Assembly: GCA_045532035.1 (NCBI GenBank)
Contig: JAZSFD010000135.1
Coordinates: forward strand, 1-5,422
Reading direction: 5' to 3'
Source: UMGS1052 sp045532035
GTDB taxonomy: Bacteria > Bacillota > Clostridia > Oscillospirales > CAG-382
DNA: 5,422 bases
The position numbers and the translations under genes are program-made. Numbering within the stretch: the stretch's first letter is position 1; each line of letters opens with the position of its first letter. Shown here piece by piece: positions 1 to 5,192 of the stretch. The notes under the pieces were generated by a model that saw nothing but the letters and a program-made list of their open reading frames with translations, was not told where the DNA came from and did no database searches.

Positions 1-60
1 AGTAAATTTTTCTTTGCTTTGAATGCACAAATCGGTGCCAATAGATGTTTTTGACGGCAT
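1..60 (-). CDS. Possible start of a further gene in the leftward operon, cut by the window edge
   Basis: After the RusA-like gene the minus strand has an ATG at 60..58 followed by 20 open codons to the left edge (starting MPSKTSIG). No good Shine-Dalgarno sequence precedes it, and all three minus-strand frames are open here, so the reading frame is not certain. A 7-codon ORF overlaps the stop of the gene upstream (ATGA at 117-120, peptide MTVSNLP) and ends long before this ATG; it is probably not a gene. Nothing can be said about function. The region 61-116 holds no gene I can support. Confidence 0.2.
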   Translation of the reverse strand, partial: MPSKTSIGTDLCIQSKEKFT

Positions 61-116
61 TTTGCGGAATGTTTTTTAGTGCCAATCAGGTTTTCTCTAT
101 GGCAAATTTGAAACCG

Positions 117-719
117 TCATGGAGTTGCCAGTAAGTTGTCAAGATTTGTCTTGAATTGCTCGTCAAAATCTATAATTTTTATTACTGTTTTTGCTTCCTC
201 ACCCCAGCTTGCTGTCACTCCGAATGCCATATGTTTGAAATTATCGTCCATAAAAAGGATGCCTTTCAGGTTGTTGATAATAACGTTTATACTTCTGTTT
301 GAGGTGTCCCATAATTTACAATTATGGGTGCCTCTCGGAGTAGTTATCTCAATCATTACAAATGCTTTGTCAAATACAGGGATTCCTGTTTTACCTTCTC
401 TGACAAGTTCATCGTGAATCATTTTTATCCAGTGTTCCTCAACCGCTTCTGTCAATTCTTTTGTTGATGGGAGCGGTTCATTAATTGTAAGGGTAACTGA
501 CTTCTTCTTTTCTTTACACTCACAAGTGTAAAAATCAGGGTCAAATATATGACACGGAATATGGATGAAGTGTTCTTTATCATATATCACAGCAATCAAT
601 TGACTTCTCAAACGCAAAGCATCTTCATATGCGACTTTCAATTTTTCAACATCGGTTTTTCCTTTGAAGTTAATATTCTTTTCAATCCTTTTAAGAGTTT
701 TCATCAGATCTAATTTCAT
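117..719 (-). CDS. RusA-like fold protein with altered active site (function unknown)
   Basis: This is a 200-residue soluble protein with no signal peptide or membrane segment. Residues 1-50 look helical and charged. From about residue 73 onward the pattern follows RusA-type Holliday junction resolvases: a strand and Pro-containing turn (VTLTINEPLP, 75-84), a helix (about 88-108), a strand (FDKAFVMIEIT, 116-126), then WDTSN at 137-141 and MDDN at 157-160. In E. coli RusA the key residues are Asp70, Asp72, Lys76 and Asp91. Here Asp138 and Asp159 keep the exact 21-residue spacing of Asp70/Asp91, but the Asp72 position is Ser140 and the Lys76 position is Ile144, so it may bind DNA without cutting it or use another arrangement. 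This homology comes from pattern matching by eye. The start at 719 is supported by AAGGAGG at 730-736, inside the end of the upstream gene, with which it overlaps by 29 nt in another frame. It is probably the fourth gene of the leftward operon. Confidence 0.8.
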   Translation of the reverse strand: MKLDLMKTLKRIEKNINFKGKTDVEKLKVAYEDALRLRSQLIAVIYDKEHFIHIPCHIFDPDFYTCECKEKKKSVTLTINEPLPSTKELTEAVEEHWIKMIHDELVREGKTGIPVFDKAFVMIEITTPRGTHNCKLWDTSNRSINVIINNLKGILFMDDNFKHMAFGVTASWGEEAKTVIKIIDFDEQFKTNLDNLLATP

Positions 720-1755
720 ATACTTTTATCCTCCTTGAGTTTTTAACGTCTTGGTACATATCAAGTATCGGCTTATCCTCTTTGTGCATTGCAATAGAAT
801 ATGTTATCCCGGATTTAAATCCGGTTTCATTTTCATCATAAATATCAAGCTTTACGGCAGAAAAGTAATATACCAGCTTCAACAGGTCAAATGCGGGATT
901 TATATAAAACCTTTCGGGCCATATTTCAAAATCTCCTATCTTGGGATCGTATGTAAGAATCCCGTTCTTGAGACATTTCCTTATGGTATTATCCTCGTTA
1001 TATATCCGAATTAACGATTTTCTAAGTGTTTTCGGTGTTGTAAGATAAACGTGCTCATACTGTGTTCTGAGTTTTATAGGCGATCTCGAAAAACGTACTG
1101 GCCTTTCTCGCTCGGTATAGTTTTCGTTCATAAGGCTTTTTCTGTGCCACATAGTCTGACGGATAATATTTGTTGCAATGGCATCTTTCTTATCGTCATC
1201 ACAAATAAGAATCATTCCGTTTGCCTTTGTTTCGTAAGAACCGTATCTTGCATAGAAAAGAGAACTTTCAGCCCGGACCTGCCATTCAACACTGCCGTCT
1301 CCTATGTCGTAAACCGCGTACTTTTTGCCGTATGCTAACAGCATTCCGACAAAGCGAGTGGTTGAAAGTATTCCGTGAGCGATATTACGCCAGCAGGCAG
1401 AGGGAATATAATGGGGCTTGGGACTATTCGGTACTTTGTCTGTTATAGTGCATCCGTTTTTCTCCAAGAGAGCTGCCATTTTTGATACCTGAATAACACG
1501 CTCTTTTTCACCACCCGTAGAAATCAACGGTTTTGTATTTGGGAATAAAGTTTTTCCTTTTTTAAGAACAGTAACAATGCCGTCTTTGTTCTTTGATATG
1601 TACTTATTCTTTGTAAGAGGTCTGAAAGCATAGGACATTTTAGTTTTGTCTCCTATGTTTTCTCTATCGAGCACATCAAGACAACTTTCATAGTCAAGAT
1701 AATTAAAACGAATAAGGTGGCGTATAAGATATAACTGGTTGTTGTGAAGTTTCAT
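691..1755 (-). CDS. Mobile-element protein with N-terminal winged-helix-like domain (function unknown)
   Basis: This is a 354-residue cytosolic protein. Residues 5-72 read like a winged helix: two helices (LYLIRHLIRFNYLDYESC), a recognition-like segment with the phrase MSYAFRPLTKNKYI (40-53), and a wing (GIVTVLKKGKTLF). This is similar in layout to the start of replication-relaxation (Rep-relax) proteins of Gram-positive elements. The central part holds IPSACWRNIAHGILSTTR (117-134), a strand pair with D150, D153, E157 and E163 (YAVYDIGDG, VEWQVRAE), and a hydrophobic strand GMILICDDD (180-188). That could be a nuclease-like alpha/beta core, but no catalytic motif is certain. The start is supported by AGGAGG at 1761-1766, 5 nt from the ATG. 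It lies 127 nt after the helix-turn-helix gene, separated from it by an attenuator-like hairpin, and overlaps the next gene by 29 nt. I recognise the type as a recurrent Clostridia mobile-element protein but know no established function. Confidence 0.85.
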   Translation of the reverse strand: MKLHNNQLYLIRHLIRFNYLDYESCLDVLDRENIGDKTKMSYAFRPLTKNKYISKNKDGIVTVLKKGKTLFPNTKPLISTGGEKERVIQVSKMAALLEKNGCTITDKVPNSPKPHYIPSACWRNIAHGILSTTRFVGMLLAYGKKYAVYDIGDGSVEWQVRAESSLFYARYGSYETKANGMILICDDDKKDAIATNIIRQTMWHRKSLMNENYTERERPVRFSRSPIKLRTQYEHVYLTTPKTLRKSLIRIYNEDNTIRKCLKNGILTYDPKIGDFEIWPERFYINPAFDLLKLVYYFSAVKLDIYDENETGFKSGITYSIAMHKEDKPILDMYQDVKNSRRIKVYEIRSDENS

Positions 1756-1769
1756 AAATTCCTCCTAAT

Positions 1770-1819
1770 AAAAAAGTCAGGTGACACGACAAGCAAAAGT
1801 TTCGTTCATATCACCTGAC
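1770..1819 (-). terminator. Intrinsic terminator / attenuator hairpin in the leader of the winged-helix gene
   Basis: Read on the minus strand, GTCAGGTGA (1819-1811) pairs perfectly with TCACCTGAC (1784-1776) and is followed at once by six T residues (1775-1770). This is the layout of a Rho-independent terminator, though the 26-nt loop is longer than usual. It sits just before the Shine-Dalgarno sequence (1761-1766) of the 354-residue gene, so if it works it decides how much of the leftward transcript reaches that gene and the RusA-like gene. Two mini-ORFs run through both arms, which suggests that ribosomes could open it. Confidence 0.6.
1777..1809 (-). CDS. Candidate 10-residue leader peptide B (MNETFACRVT)
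   Basis: An ATG at 1809..1807 opens a 10-codon frame that ends with TGA at 1779..1777, inside the 3' arm of the terminator hairpin. Its only ribosome-binding candidate, AGGTGA (about 1816-1811), lies in the 5' arm of the same hairpin, so hairpin formation and initiation exclude each other. The ATG overlaps the stop codon of leader ORF A (ATGA, 1809-1806), which would allow re-initiation. It is a prediction from layout only; such short ORFs also arise by chance. Confidence 0.35.
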   Translation of the reverse strand: MNETFACRVT

Positions 1820-1841
1820 AATTATTTCTGTTTGCTTCCAC
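1806..1841 (-). CDS. Candidate leader peptide A (MEANRNNCQVI), coupled to leader B
   Basis: A strong AGGAGG (1859-1854, in AGGAGGTGG) has no full-length gene after it. In range are a GTG at 1841..1839 (12-nt spacing, 11 codons) and an in-frame TTG at 1850..1848 (3-nt spacing, 14 codons). Both end at TGA 1808..1806, which overlaps the ATG of leader B as ATGA. Translation of the last codons covers the 5' arm of the terminator hairpin. The unexplained strong Shine-Dalgarno sequence is the main reason to believe this leader is translated; the exact start is open. Confidence 0.4.
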   Translation of the reverse strand: MEANRNNCQVI

Positions 1842-1882
1842 GGAAGACAACCACCTCCTATACAAGAATGAATATGACCTAA

Positions 1883-2113
1883 TTAGTCATGGGGCAATTC
1901 GCCTTTTAGATACTTAATCATTCTGCCTGTATAGATTCTGGCATACTTCTGTTTTGTCCCGATATTAGCACCTATTTCACAAAAGGGCTTTCGTTCGTCT
2001 GCAATTAGCTTTGATAACTGTCGGGGCGATACTGCAAGAAACTTTGATGCAACTTTAAGGGGTATGTGATTGGGATATTTCTCTCGCAGCATTTTTTCCA
2101 TTCTTTCATCCAT
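1883..2113 (-). CDS. Small helix-turn-helix protein, excisionase-like
   Basis: This 76-residue basic protein has a helix-turn-helix at about residues 18-45 (IPLKVASKFLAVSPRQLSKL, then IADERKPF) and a following wing-like part with GTKQKYARI and a C-terminal helix (GRMIKYLKGEL). This is the size and layout of excisionases and MerR-like winged-helix proteins that direct a recombinase toward excision, so a recombination directionality factor is the best guess, with a plain regulator as the alternative. The frame is open back to 2209, but I chose the ATG at 2113 because AAGGAGG (2122-2128) lies 8 nt upstream. The start overlaps the end of the preceding small gene by 8 nt (ATGGATGA), so the two are probably translationally coupled; the SD is formed by that gene's Gly-Gly codons. 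Confidence 0.75.
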   Translation of the reverse strand: MDERMEKMLREKYPNHIPLKVASKFLAVSPRQLSKLIADERKPFCEIGANIGTKQKYARIYTGRMIKYLKGELPHD

Positions 2114-2306
2114 TGACTTTTCCTCCTTTCTCTGCATACCATCTCCTGAATGCAAGCTGGTTATCTGGATTTTGGTAAAACCGTATAACTGCATCAAGAA
2201 ATGTGGCACACAGTAATTTTTTCTCCATACTTGAAATTTCTTTCGGATTTATCCGAATTTTAATATCATTTTTAGACACCTCCTTGAATCGTTTGTGGAT
2301 TGTCAC
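2106..2306 (-). CDS. Small conserved-looking protein of unknown function, start uncertain
   Basis: This is the first gene of the leftward operon, at most 66 residues long. The convincing part is the C-terminal 45 or so residues (IKIRINPKEIS, then MEKKLLCATFLDAVIRFY and a charged tail ending GGKVNG), which read as a short amphipathic helical protein. I do not recognise a function. The start is unclear. GTG at 2306 lies only about 12 nt from the expected transcript start and has no Shine-Dalgarno sequence. GTG at 2279 overlaps the SD itself. ATG at 2228 has only a weak SD and would leave 40 residues. The strong AAGGAGG at 2279-2285 instead points to an out-of-frame ATG at 2269. The coordinates given are the longest possible frame. 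It overlaps the helix-turn-helix gene by 8 nt. Confidence 0.55.
   Translation of the reverse strand: MTIHKRFKEVSKNDIKIRINPKEISSMEKKLLCATFLDAVIRFYQNPDNQLAFRRWYAEKGGKVNG
2279..2285 (-). promoter_or_regulatory. Strong Shine-Dalgarno sequence without an in-frame start
   Basis: AAGGAGG, followed by GTGTCTAAAA, lies 9 nt upstream of an ATG at 2269..2267. That ATG opens only a six-codon frame (MILKFG, stop at 2251..2249), one base out of register with the small gene at 2106..2306. Either a single-base change has broken the normal start of that gene, or a mini-ORF precedes it. Confidence 0.5.
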
Positions 2307-2398
2307 CGTAAGGTTGACAATGTTATTTTACAGTATATTTTGCCGTTTGTCAACCGTTTGTCGACAAATCCGTATAATTTTACAAAAGATATTGACAA
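2299..2398. promoter_or_regulatory. Operator region with repeated TTGTC/GACAA half-sites
   Basis: The divergent control region holds a perfect 12-bp palindrome TTTGTCGACAAA (2357-2368). It also holds an inverted pair ATTGTCA (2299-2305) and TGACAAT (2315-2321), a direct repeat CCGTTTGTC (2343-2351 and 2354-2362), and TTGACAATGT at both 2314-2323 and 2392-2401. Both promoters have a half-site in the -35 box. The likely binding protein is the XRE regulator encoded just to the right; this is inferred from the phage-switch layout. Confidence 0.6.
2325..2353 (-). promoter_or_regulatory. Sigma-A type promoter for the leftward operon
   Basis: On the minus strand TTGACA (2353-2348) is separated by 17 bp from TAAAAT (2330-2325). 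The expected transcript start is near 2318. The -35 box contains one of the TTGTC/GACAA half-sites, so a repressor bound there would block it. Confidence 0.75.
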
Positions 2399-2420
2399 TG
2401 TAGATTTAATGAGTTATAAT
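2392..2420 (+). promoter_or_regulatory. Consensus sigma-A promoter for the repressor-recombinase operon
   Basis: TTGACA (2392-2397), a 17-bp spacer and TATAAT (2415-2420) match the consensus exactly. The transcript should begin near 2427, about 40 nt before the repressor ATG. GACAA of the -35 box is one of the repeated half-sites, which suggests autorepression. Confidence 0.85.
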
Positions 2421-2450
2421 ATGTATGTGAATATGTGCAGAATTACAAAC

Positions 2451-2457
2451 AAAGGAG
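2451..2457 (+). promoter_or_regulatory. Shine-Dalgarno sequence that sets the repressor start
   Basis: AAAGGAG lies 10 nt before the ATG at 2468 and only 1 nt before the in-frame ATG at 2459, and comes after the in-frame GTG at 2435. The start at 2468 is therefore preferred. Confidence 0.7.
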
Positions 2458-2467
2458 TATGAGTGAT

Positions 2468-3091
2468 ATGAATTACAACAAAAAAGAACAGGCTGTTATT
2501 GACAGCCTGCCTGATTTAGATTTACATTTTACTTCGTTTGGAGAAAGACTAAGAGGGCTTCGAAAAGAAAAAGGACTCTCCCAAGATGAATTTGCTAAAA
2601 TGCTTGGTACTTCAAAGCAGATACTCAGCCGTTATGAGCTTGGACAGCGTTCTCCCAAAATTGAGCAGGTAAGCAAGTATGCAGAGAAGTTAAAGGTTTC
2701 GGTTGATTACCTTTTGGGTGACAGTGAAGCAGAAGCTATGTACAGCGAAATGTGTGGGGAATTACAAGGTAAACCATTCTATGAAATATTCAGAGATATA
2801 ACTATAGAAATGGGGTTGAATATTTCCAACATTGTGAGAATTACGGGACTTACCGACAAACAGGTCAGAACTATAATTATACGCAGAATGAAGGATGCAC
2901 CTCTTCCTATTGCAATGAAGTTATCCGAAACGCTGAATGTTCCGCTTGAAGTATGGGCCGGCGGCAAAGCATATATGCCAAGTGAACTTTCTGCAAATGC
3001 GTATGAAGTGGCAAGAGCATATGACAAGGCAAATCTTAAAGACAGAAATACTGCAAGACTTGCACTGAATTTAGAAACAGTTAAGGAGTGA
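2468..3091 (+). CDS. XRE-family (Cro/CI-type) repressor
   Basis: This 207-residue DNA-binding protein probably controls the element. Residues 23-84 form a clear XRE helix-turn-helix domain: FGERLRGLRKEKGLSQDEFA, then the recognition stretch GTSKQILSRYELGQRSP, ending with VSVDYLLG. Residues 103-166 look like a second, worn copy of the same fold (IEMGLNISNIVRITGLTDKQV, then IAMKLSETLNVPLEVWAGG). The C-terminal 40 residues (LSANAYEVARAYDKA, then a charged helix) resemble the oligomerisation tail of such regulators. There is no LexA-like protease domain, so RecA-driven self-cleavage is not expected. It is transcribed from a consensus promoter inside candidate operators and shares its operon with the recombinase 8 nt downstream, so repressor and recombinase levels are tied together. 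Confidence 0.9.
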   Translation: MNYNKKEQAVIDSLPDLDLHFTSFGERLRGLRKEKGLSQDEFAKMLGTSKQILSRYELGQRSPKIEQVSKYAEKLKVSVDYLLGDSEAEAMYSEMCGELQGKPFYEIFRDITIEMGLNISNIVRITGLTDKQVRTIIIRRMKDAPLPIAMKLSETLNVPLEVWAGGKAYMPSELSANAYEVARAYDKANLKDRNTARLALNLETVKE

Positions 3092-3099
3092 TACCATAA

Positions 3100-4644
3100 A
3101 TGAACGCTGTTGTTTATGCCCGTTTTTCGAGCCATAGACAAGGAGAGCAGTCAATAGAAGGTCAGGTTGCCGAAGCCGAACGCTTTGCGGCAGAACACGG
3201 ACTTACAATTATACACGTGTATGCTGACAGGGCACAGACAGGGCGAAATGATAACCGAGAACAGTTTCAGCTGATGCTTGCAGATGCGACAAAGCATAAA
3301 TTTGATGCACTTATTGTTTGGAAAACAGACCGCATCGGGCGAAACAAAGAAGAAATTGCCCTTAATAAATATCATCTTAAGAAAAATGGCATTAAAATTT
3401 ACTATGTTGCTGAGATGATACCCGATACACCCGAGGGGATTATTCTTGAGTCTGTTATTGAGGGAATGGCAGCATATTATTCTGAGCAGTTGTCACAAAA
3501 CATCAAGAGAGGTCAAAGAGCAAGTGCGGCAAAAGCACAAAGTACAGGTGGCAACAGACCTTTGGGATATCTTACCGGTCCTGATAAAAAGTTTATCATA
3601 GATCCCGATAATGCACCAACTGTCAAACTTGTTTTTGACCTTTATGCGAAAGGCAAAACCATATCTGAAATTGTGCAGAAATTAAACGAACAAGGCTGCA
3701 GAACATTAAAAGGAAAGCCTTTTACGCACAATAGTCTGCGGACAATATTGAAGAACGAGAAATATATCGGCATATATACTTACAAAGATGAAGTTCGTTT
3801 GGAAAATGCCATTCCTCCCATTGTAGACAAAGAAACCTTTTACAAGGTTCAGGAAATGCTGAAATACAATCAAAAAGCGGCAGCACACAAAAATTCAAAG
3901 GTTGAGTATCTGCTGACAGAAAAGCTTTTCTGCGGGAAATGCGGTGCTATGATGGTAGGAGTATGCGGAACGAGCAGAACGGGAAACCGACATCATTACT
4001 ATTACTGCCACAATCAACGCAAAAAACTGTGCAACAAAAAGCCAGTACGGCAAGTGTGGATAGAAAACCTTGTGCTTGAATATGTGATTAAACTTGTCCA
4101 GGACGAAGAACTATTAGAGTTTATAGCAGAAAATACATATCAGTATTACATAGCACAGAATACCGACACCTCATATACAGATTCTCTGCAAAAGAGCTTG
4201 GCTGAAGTAGAAAAAGCCATTTCCAATTTGGTTAGGGCTATAGAACAAGGCATTTTCAACGATGCCACAAAGCAGAGAATGGACGAGCTTGACGAACAGA
4301 AGGCTGAAATCAAGGCGGCACTTGCTTCGGCAAAGTTAAAAGAAAACTTAGGGCTAAAGAAAGAGCATATAGTTTATTTCCTGCATCAGTTCGCAAACAT
4401 GGACTATACTGATTTAGAATGTCAGAAACGGTTAATAAAAACTTTTATCAATTCAGTATTTGTGTATGACGATAAAGTCGTATTAACATTTAACTATTCA
4501 GGCGACAACCGAACAATTACACTTATGGAAATTGACGCCGGATTGCAGCAGGGCGTTCGACTACCCAGTATGTTGAGCCACCAAAAAAGACATCCGCAAG
4601 GATGTCTTTTTCATTTGTTTTCCAATCTATTGCATTTGTTGTGA
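3100..4644 (+). CDS. Large serine recombinase (site-specific integrase)
   Basis: It integrates and excises the element by cutting attachment sites through a serine-DNA link. The resolvase domain (about 2-140) has YARFSS with the catalytic Ser10 and Arg8, QSIEGQ at 17-22, YADRAQTG at 41-48, and DRIGR at 77-81 with the two conserved arginines. The recombinase domain (about 150-255) begins GNRPLGYL. A zinc ribbon follows, with ligands Cys278, Cys281, Cys303 and Cys311. A coiled coil spans about 362-412. The length of 514 residues is normal for the family, but residues after about 480 (GVRLPSMLSHQKRHPQGC and on) do not look like protein selected for function: they are translated from a terminator hairpin and from sequence reaching the next promoter. 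The native reading frame was probably joined to this tail by integration. Its SD, AAGGAG, is formed by the last codons of the repressor gene. The gene points out of the element, as is usual. Confidence 0.95.
   Translation: MNAVVYARFSSHRQGEQSIEGQVAEAERFAAEHGLTIIHVYADRAQTGRNDNREQFQLMLADATKHKFDALIVWKTDRIGRNKEEIALNKYHLKKNGIKIYYVAEMIPDTPEGIILESVIEGMAAYYSEQLSQNIKRGQRASAAKAQSTGGNRPLGYLTGPDKKFIIDPDNAPTVKLVFDLYAKGKTISEIVQKLNEQGCRTLKGKPFTHNSLRTILKNEKYIGIYTYKDEVRLENAIPPIVDKETFYKVQEMLKYNQKAAAHKNSKVEYLLTEKLFCGKCGAMMVGVCGTSRTGNRHHYYYCHNQRKKLCNKKPVRQVWIENLVLEYVIKLVQDEELLEFIAENTYQYYIAQNTDTSYTDSLQKSLAEVEKAISNLVRAIEQGIFNDATKQRMDELDEQKAEIKAALASAKLKENLGLKKEHIVYFLHQFANMDYTDLECQKRLIKTFINSVFVYDDKVVLTFNYSGDNRTITLMEIDAGLQQGVRLPSMLSHQKRHPQGCLFHLFSNLLHLL
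4535..4583. other. Probable attachment-site junction (element/chromosome)
   Basis: Family-like recombinase sequence ends near residue 480 (base 4540). By 4584 the sequence is a terminator and by 4630 it is the promoter of bcp. The crossover should therefore lie between, around GTTCGACTACCCAG (4555-4568) and GAGCCACCA (4575-4583). The exact core cannot be set without the other end of the element. Confidence 0.45.
4584..4611 (+). terminator. Strong bidirectional intrinsic terminator inside the recombinase ORF tail
   Basis: A 12-bp perfect stem pairs AAAAAGACATCC (4584-4595) with GGATGTCTTTTT (4600-4611). It is closed by the stable GCAA tetraloop, with T and A tracts on the two sides, so it can stop transcription in either direction. 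It ends the repressor-recombinase transcript before the ORF's own stop codon at 4642-4644 and insulates bcp from the element. Confidence 0.9.
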
Positions 4645-4658
4645 AAATCATGTATAAT
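4630..4658 (+). promoter_or_regulatory. Promoter of bcp
   Basis: TATAAT (4653-4658) follows a poor -35 match, TTGCAT (4630-4635), at 17 bp; the expected start is near 4665. It overlaps the end of the recombinase ORF. TCATGT (4648-4653) and ACATGA (4662-4667) form an inverted repeat that straddles the -10 box and may be an operator. It is not a recognisable PerR box. Confidence 0.6.
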
Positions 4659-4691
4659 ACGACATGACCATATTCCCGAAAGGAGAAAAAC

Positions 4692-5156
4692 ATGAGCAAT
4701 ATAACAATCGGCGCAAAAGCCCCCGACTTCACTCTTTCCGACAAGGAGGGAAAGCGCGTTTCTCTTTCAGATTTTCTCAGCAAAAAGGTCGTTCTTTATT
4801 TCTATCCAAAGGACAACACTCCGGGATGTACCCGTCAGGCGTGCGCCTTTGCGGGAGCATATGAACGATTCAAAAGCCTTGATGTTGAGGTTATCGGCAT
4901 CAGCAAGGACAGCGTGGCATCCCACGAAAAATTTGCACAAAAGCACGGACTTCCTTTTGTGCTTCTTTCTGACCCCGAGCTTTTGGCGATCAAGGCATAT
5001 GATGTGTGGCAGGAGAAAAAACTGTGCGGCAAGGTGAGCATGGGTGTTGTGAGAACCACTTTTATCATCGATGAGCAGGGCAACATCGAAAAGATCATGC
5101 CCAAGGTAAAACCCGATACAAACGCCGCCGAAATTCTTTCTGAACTTGAAAAATAG
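4692..5156 (+). CDS. bcp: Thioredoxin-dependent thiol peroxidase, Bcp/PrxQ-type peroxiredoxin
   Basis: This cytosolic enzyme reduces hydrogen peroxide and organic hydroperoxides and is recycled by thioredoxin. The 154-residue length is normal for Bcp. The thioredoxin-like fold starts with GAKAPDFTL (7-15) and continues with the active-site stretch YFYPKDNTPGCTRQAC (36-51). The peroxidatic Cys is Cys46 in the PxxxTPGC motif, with Cys51 five residues later as the resolving Cys of the atypical two-Cys type. Arg121 (GVVRTTFIID) is the conserved active-site Arg. A third Cys at 112 is extra. AAAGGAG (4679-4685) lies 6 nt before the ATG. It looks like an ordinary chromosomal gene: its codons are visibly richer in G and C than those of the element genes, it has its own promoter, and a terminator separates it from the element. 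It is therefore probably the host flank of the integration site. Confidence 0.95.
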   Translation: MSNITIGAKAPDFTLSDKEGKRVSLSDFLSKKVVLYFYPKDNTPGCTRQACAFAGAYERFKSLDVEVIGISKDSVASHEKFAQKHGLPFVLLSDPELLAIKAYDVWQEKKLCGKVSMGVVRTTFIIDEQGNIEKIMPKVKPDTNAAEILSELEK

Positions 5157-5181
5157 AAAAAACGTTCTGATTTTCAGAACG
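5157..5181 (-). terminator. Hairpin after bcp with terminator layout on the minus strand
   Basis: CGTTCTGA (5163-5170) pairs with TCAGAACG (5174-5181). The six A residues at 5157-5162 give a T tract only when read leftward, so this is a good terminator for a minus-strand gene beyond the right edge and a poor one for bcp itself. It starts directly after the bcp stop codon. Confidence 0.6.
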
Positions 5182-5192
5182 GTCAGACCACT

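Larger units (their letters stand above)
1..4583. mobile_element. Right-hand part of an integrated element with serine recombinase (left end outside the window)
   Basis: This stretch carries a module seen in integrative elements and prophage-like islands of Clostridia: a large serine recombinase at one end, a co-transcribed XRE repressor, a divergent promoter/operator region, and a leftward operon of small DNA-binding and recombination-like proteins. The right boundary is placed near 4540-4583 because the recombinase reading frame loses family-like sequence there and runs into a terminator and the promoter of a housekeeping gene. The left boundary is not in the window. No conjugation, capsid or cargo gene is visible, so whether this is a prophage, an integrative conjugative element or a smaller mobilizable island cannot be decided. 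Confidence 0.75.

Noticed and set aside
35..86. Direct repeat GTGCCAAT at 35-42 and 79-86
   Set aside because: Only two 8-bp copies with different surroundings; likely chance, and no CRISPR or iteron pattern is present.
2314..2341. A second rightward promoter (TTGACA with TATTTT at 16 bp)
   Set aside because: The -10 match is poor and the consensus promoter at 2392-2420 is far better; the TTGACA is better explained as an operator half-site.
2779..3141. Minus-strand 120-codon frame opposite the repressor gene
   Set aside because: It is a shadow of the clear XRE coding sequence, with no ribosome binding site or family likeness.
4551..4583. tRNA 3' end (TTCGA followed by ACCA)
   Set aside because: The distance from TTCGA to the final CCA is about 5 nt too long and no 5-bp T stem or acceptor partner can be formed; at most it is a remnant or chance likeness.
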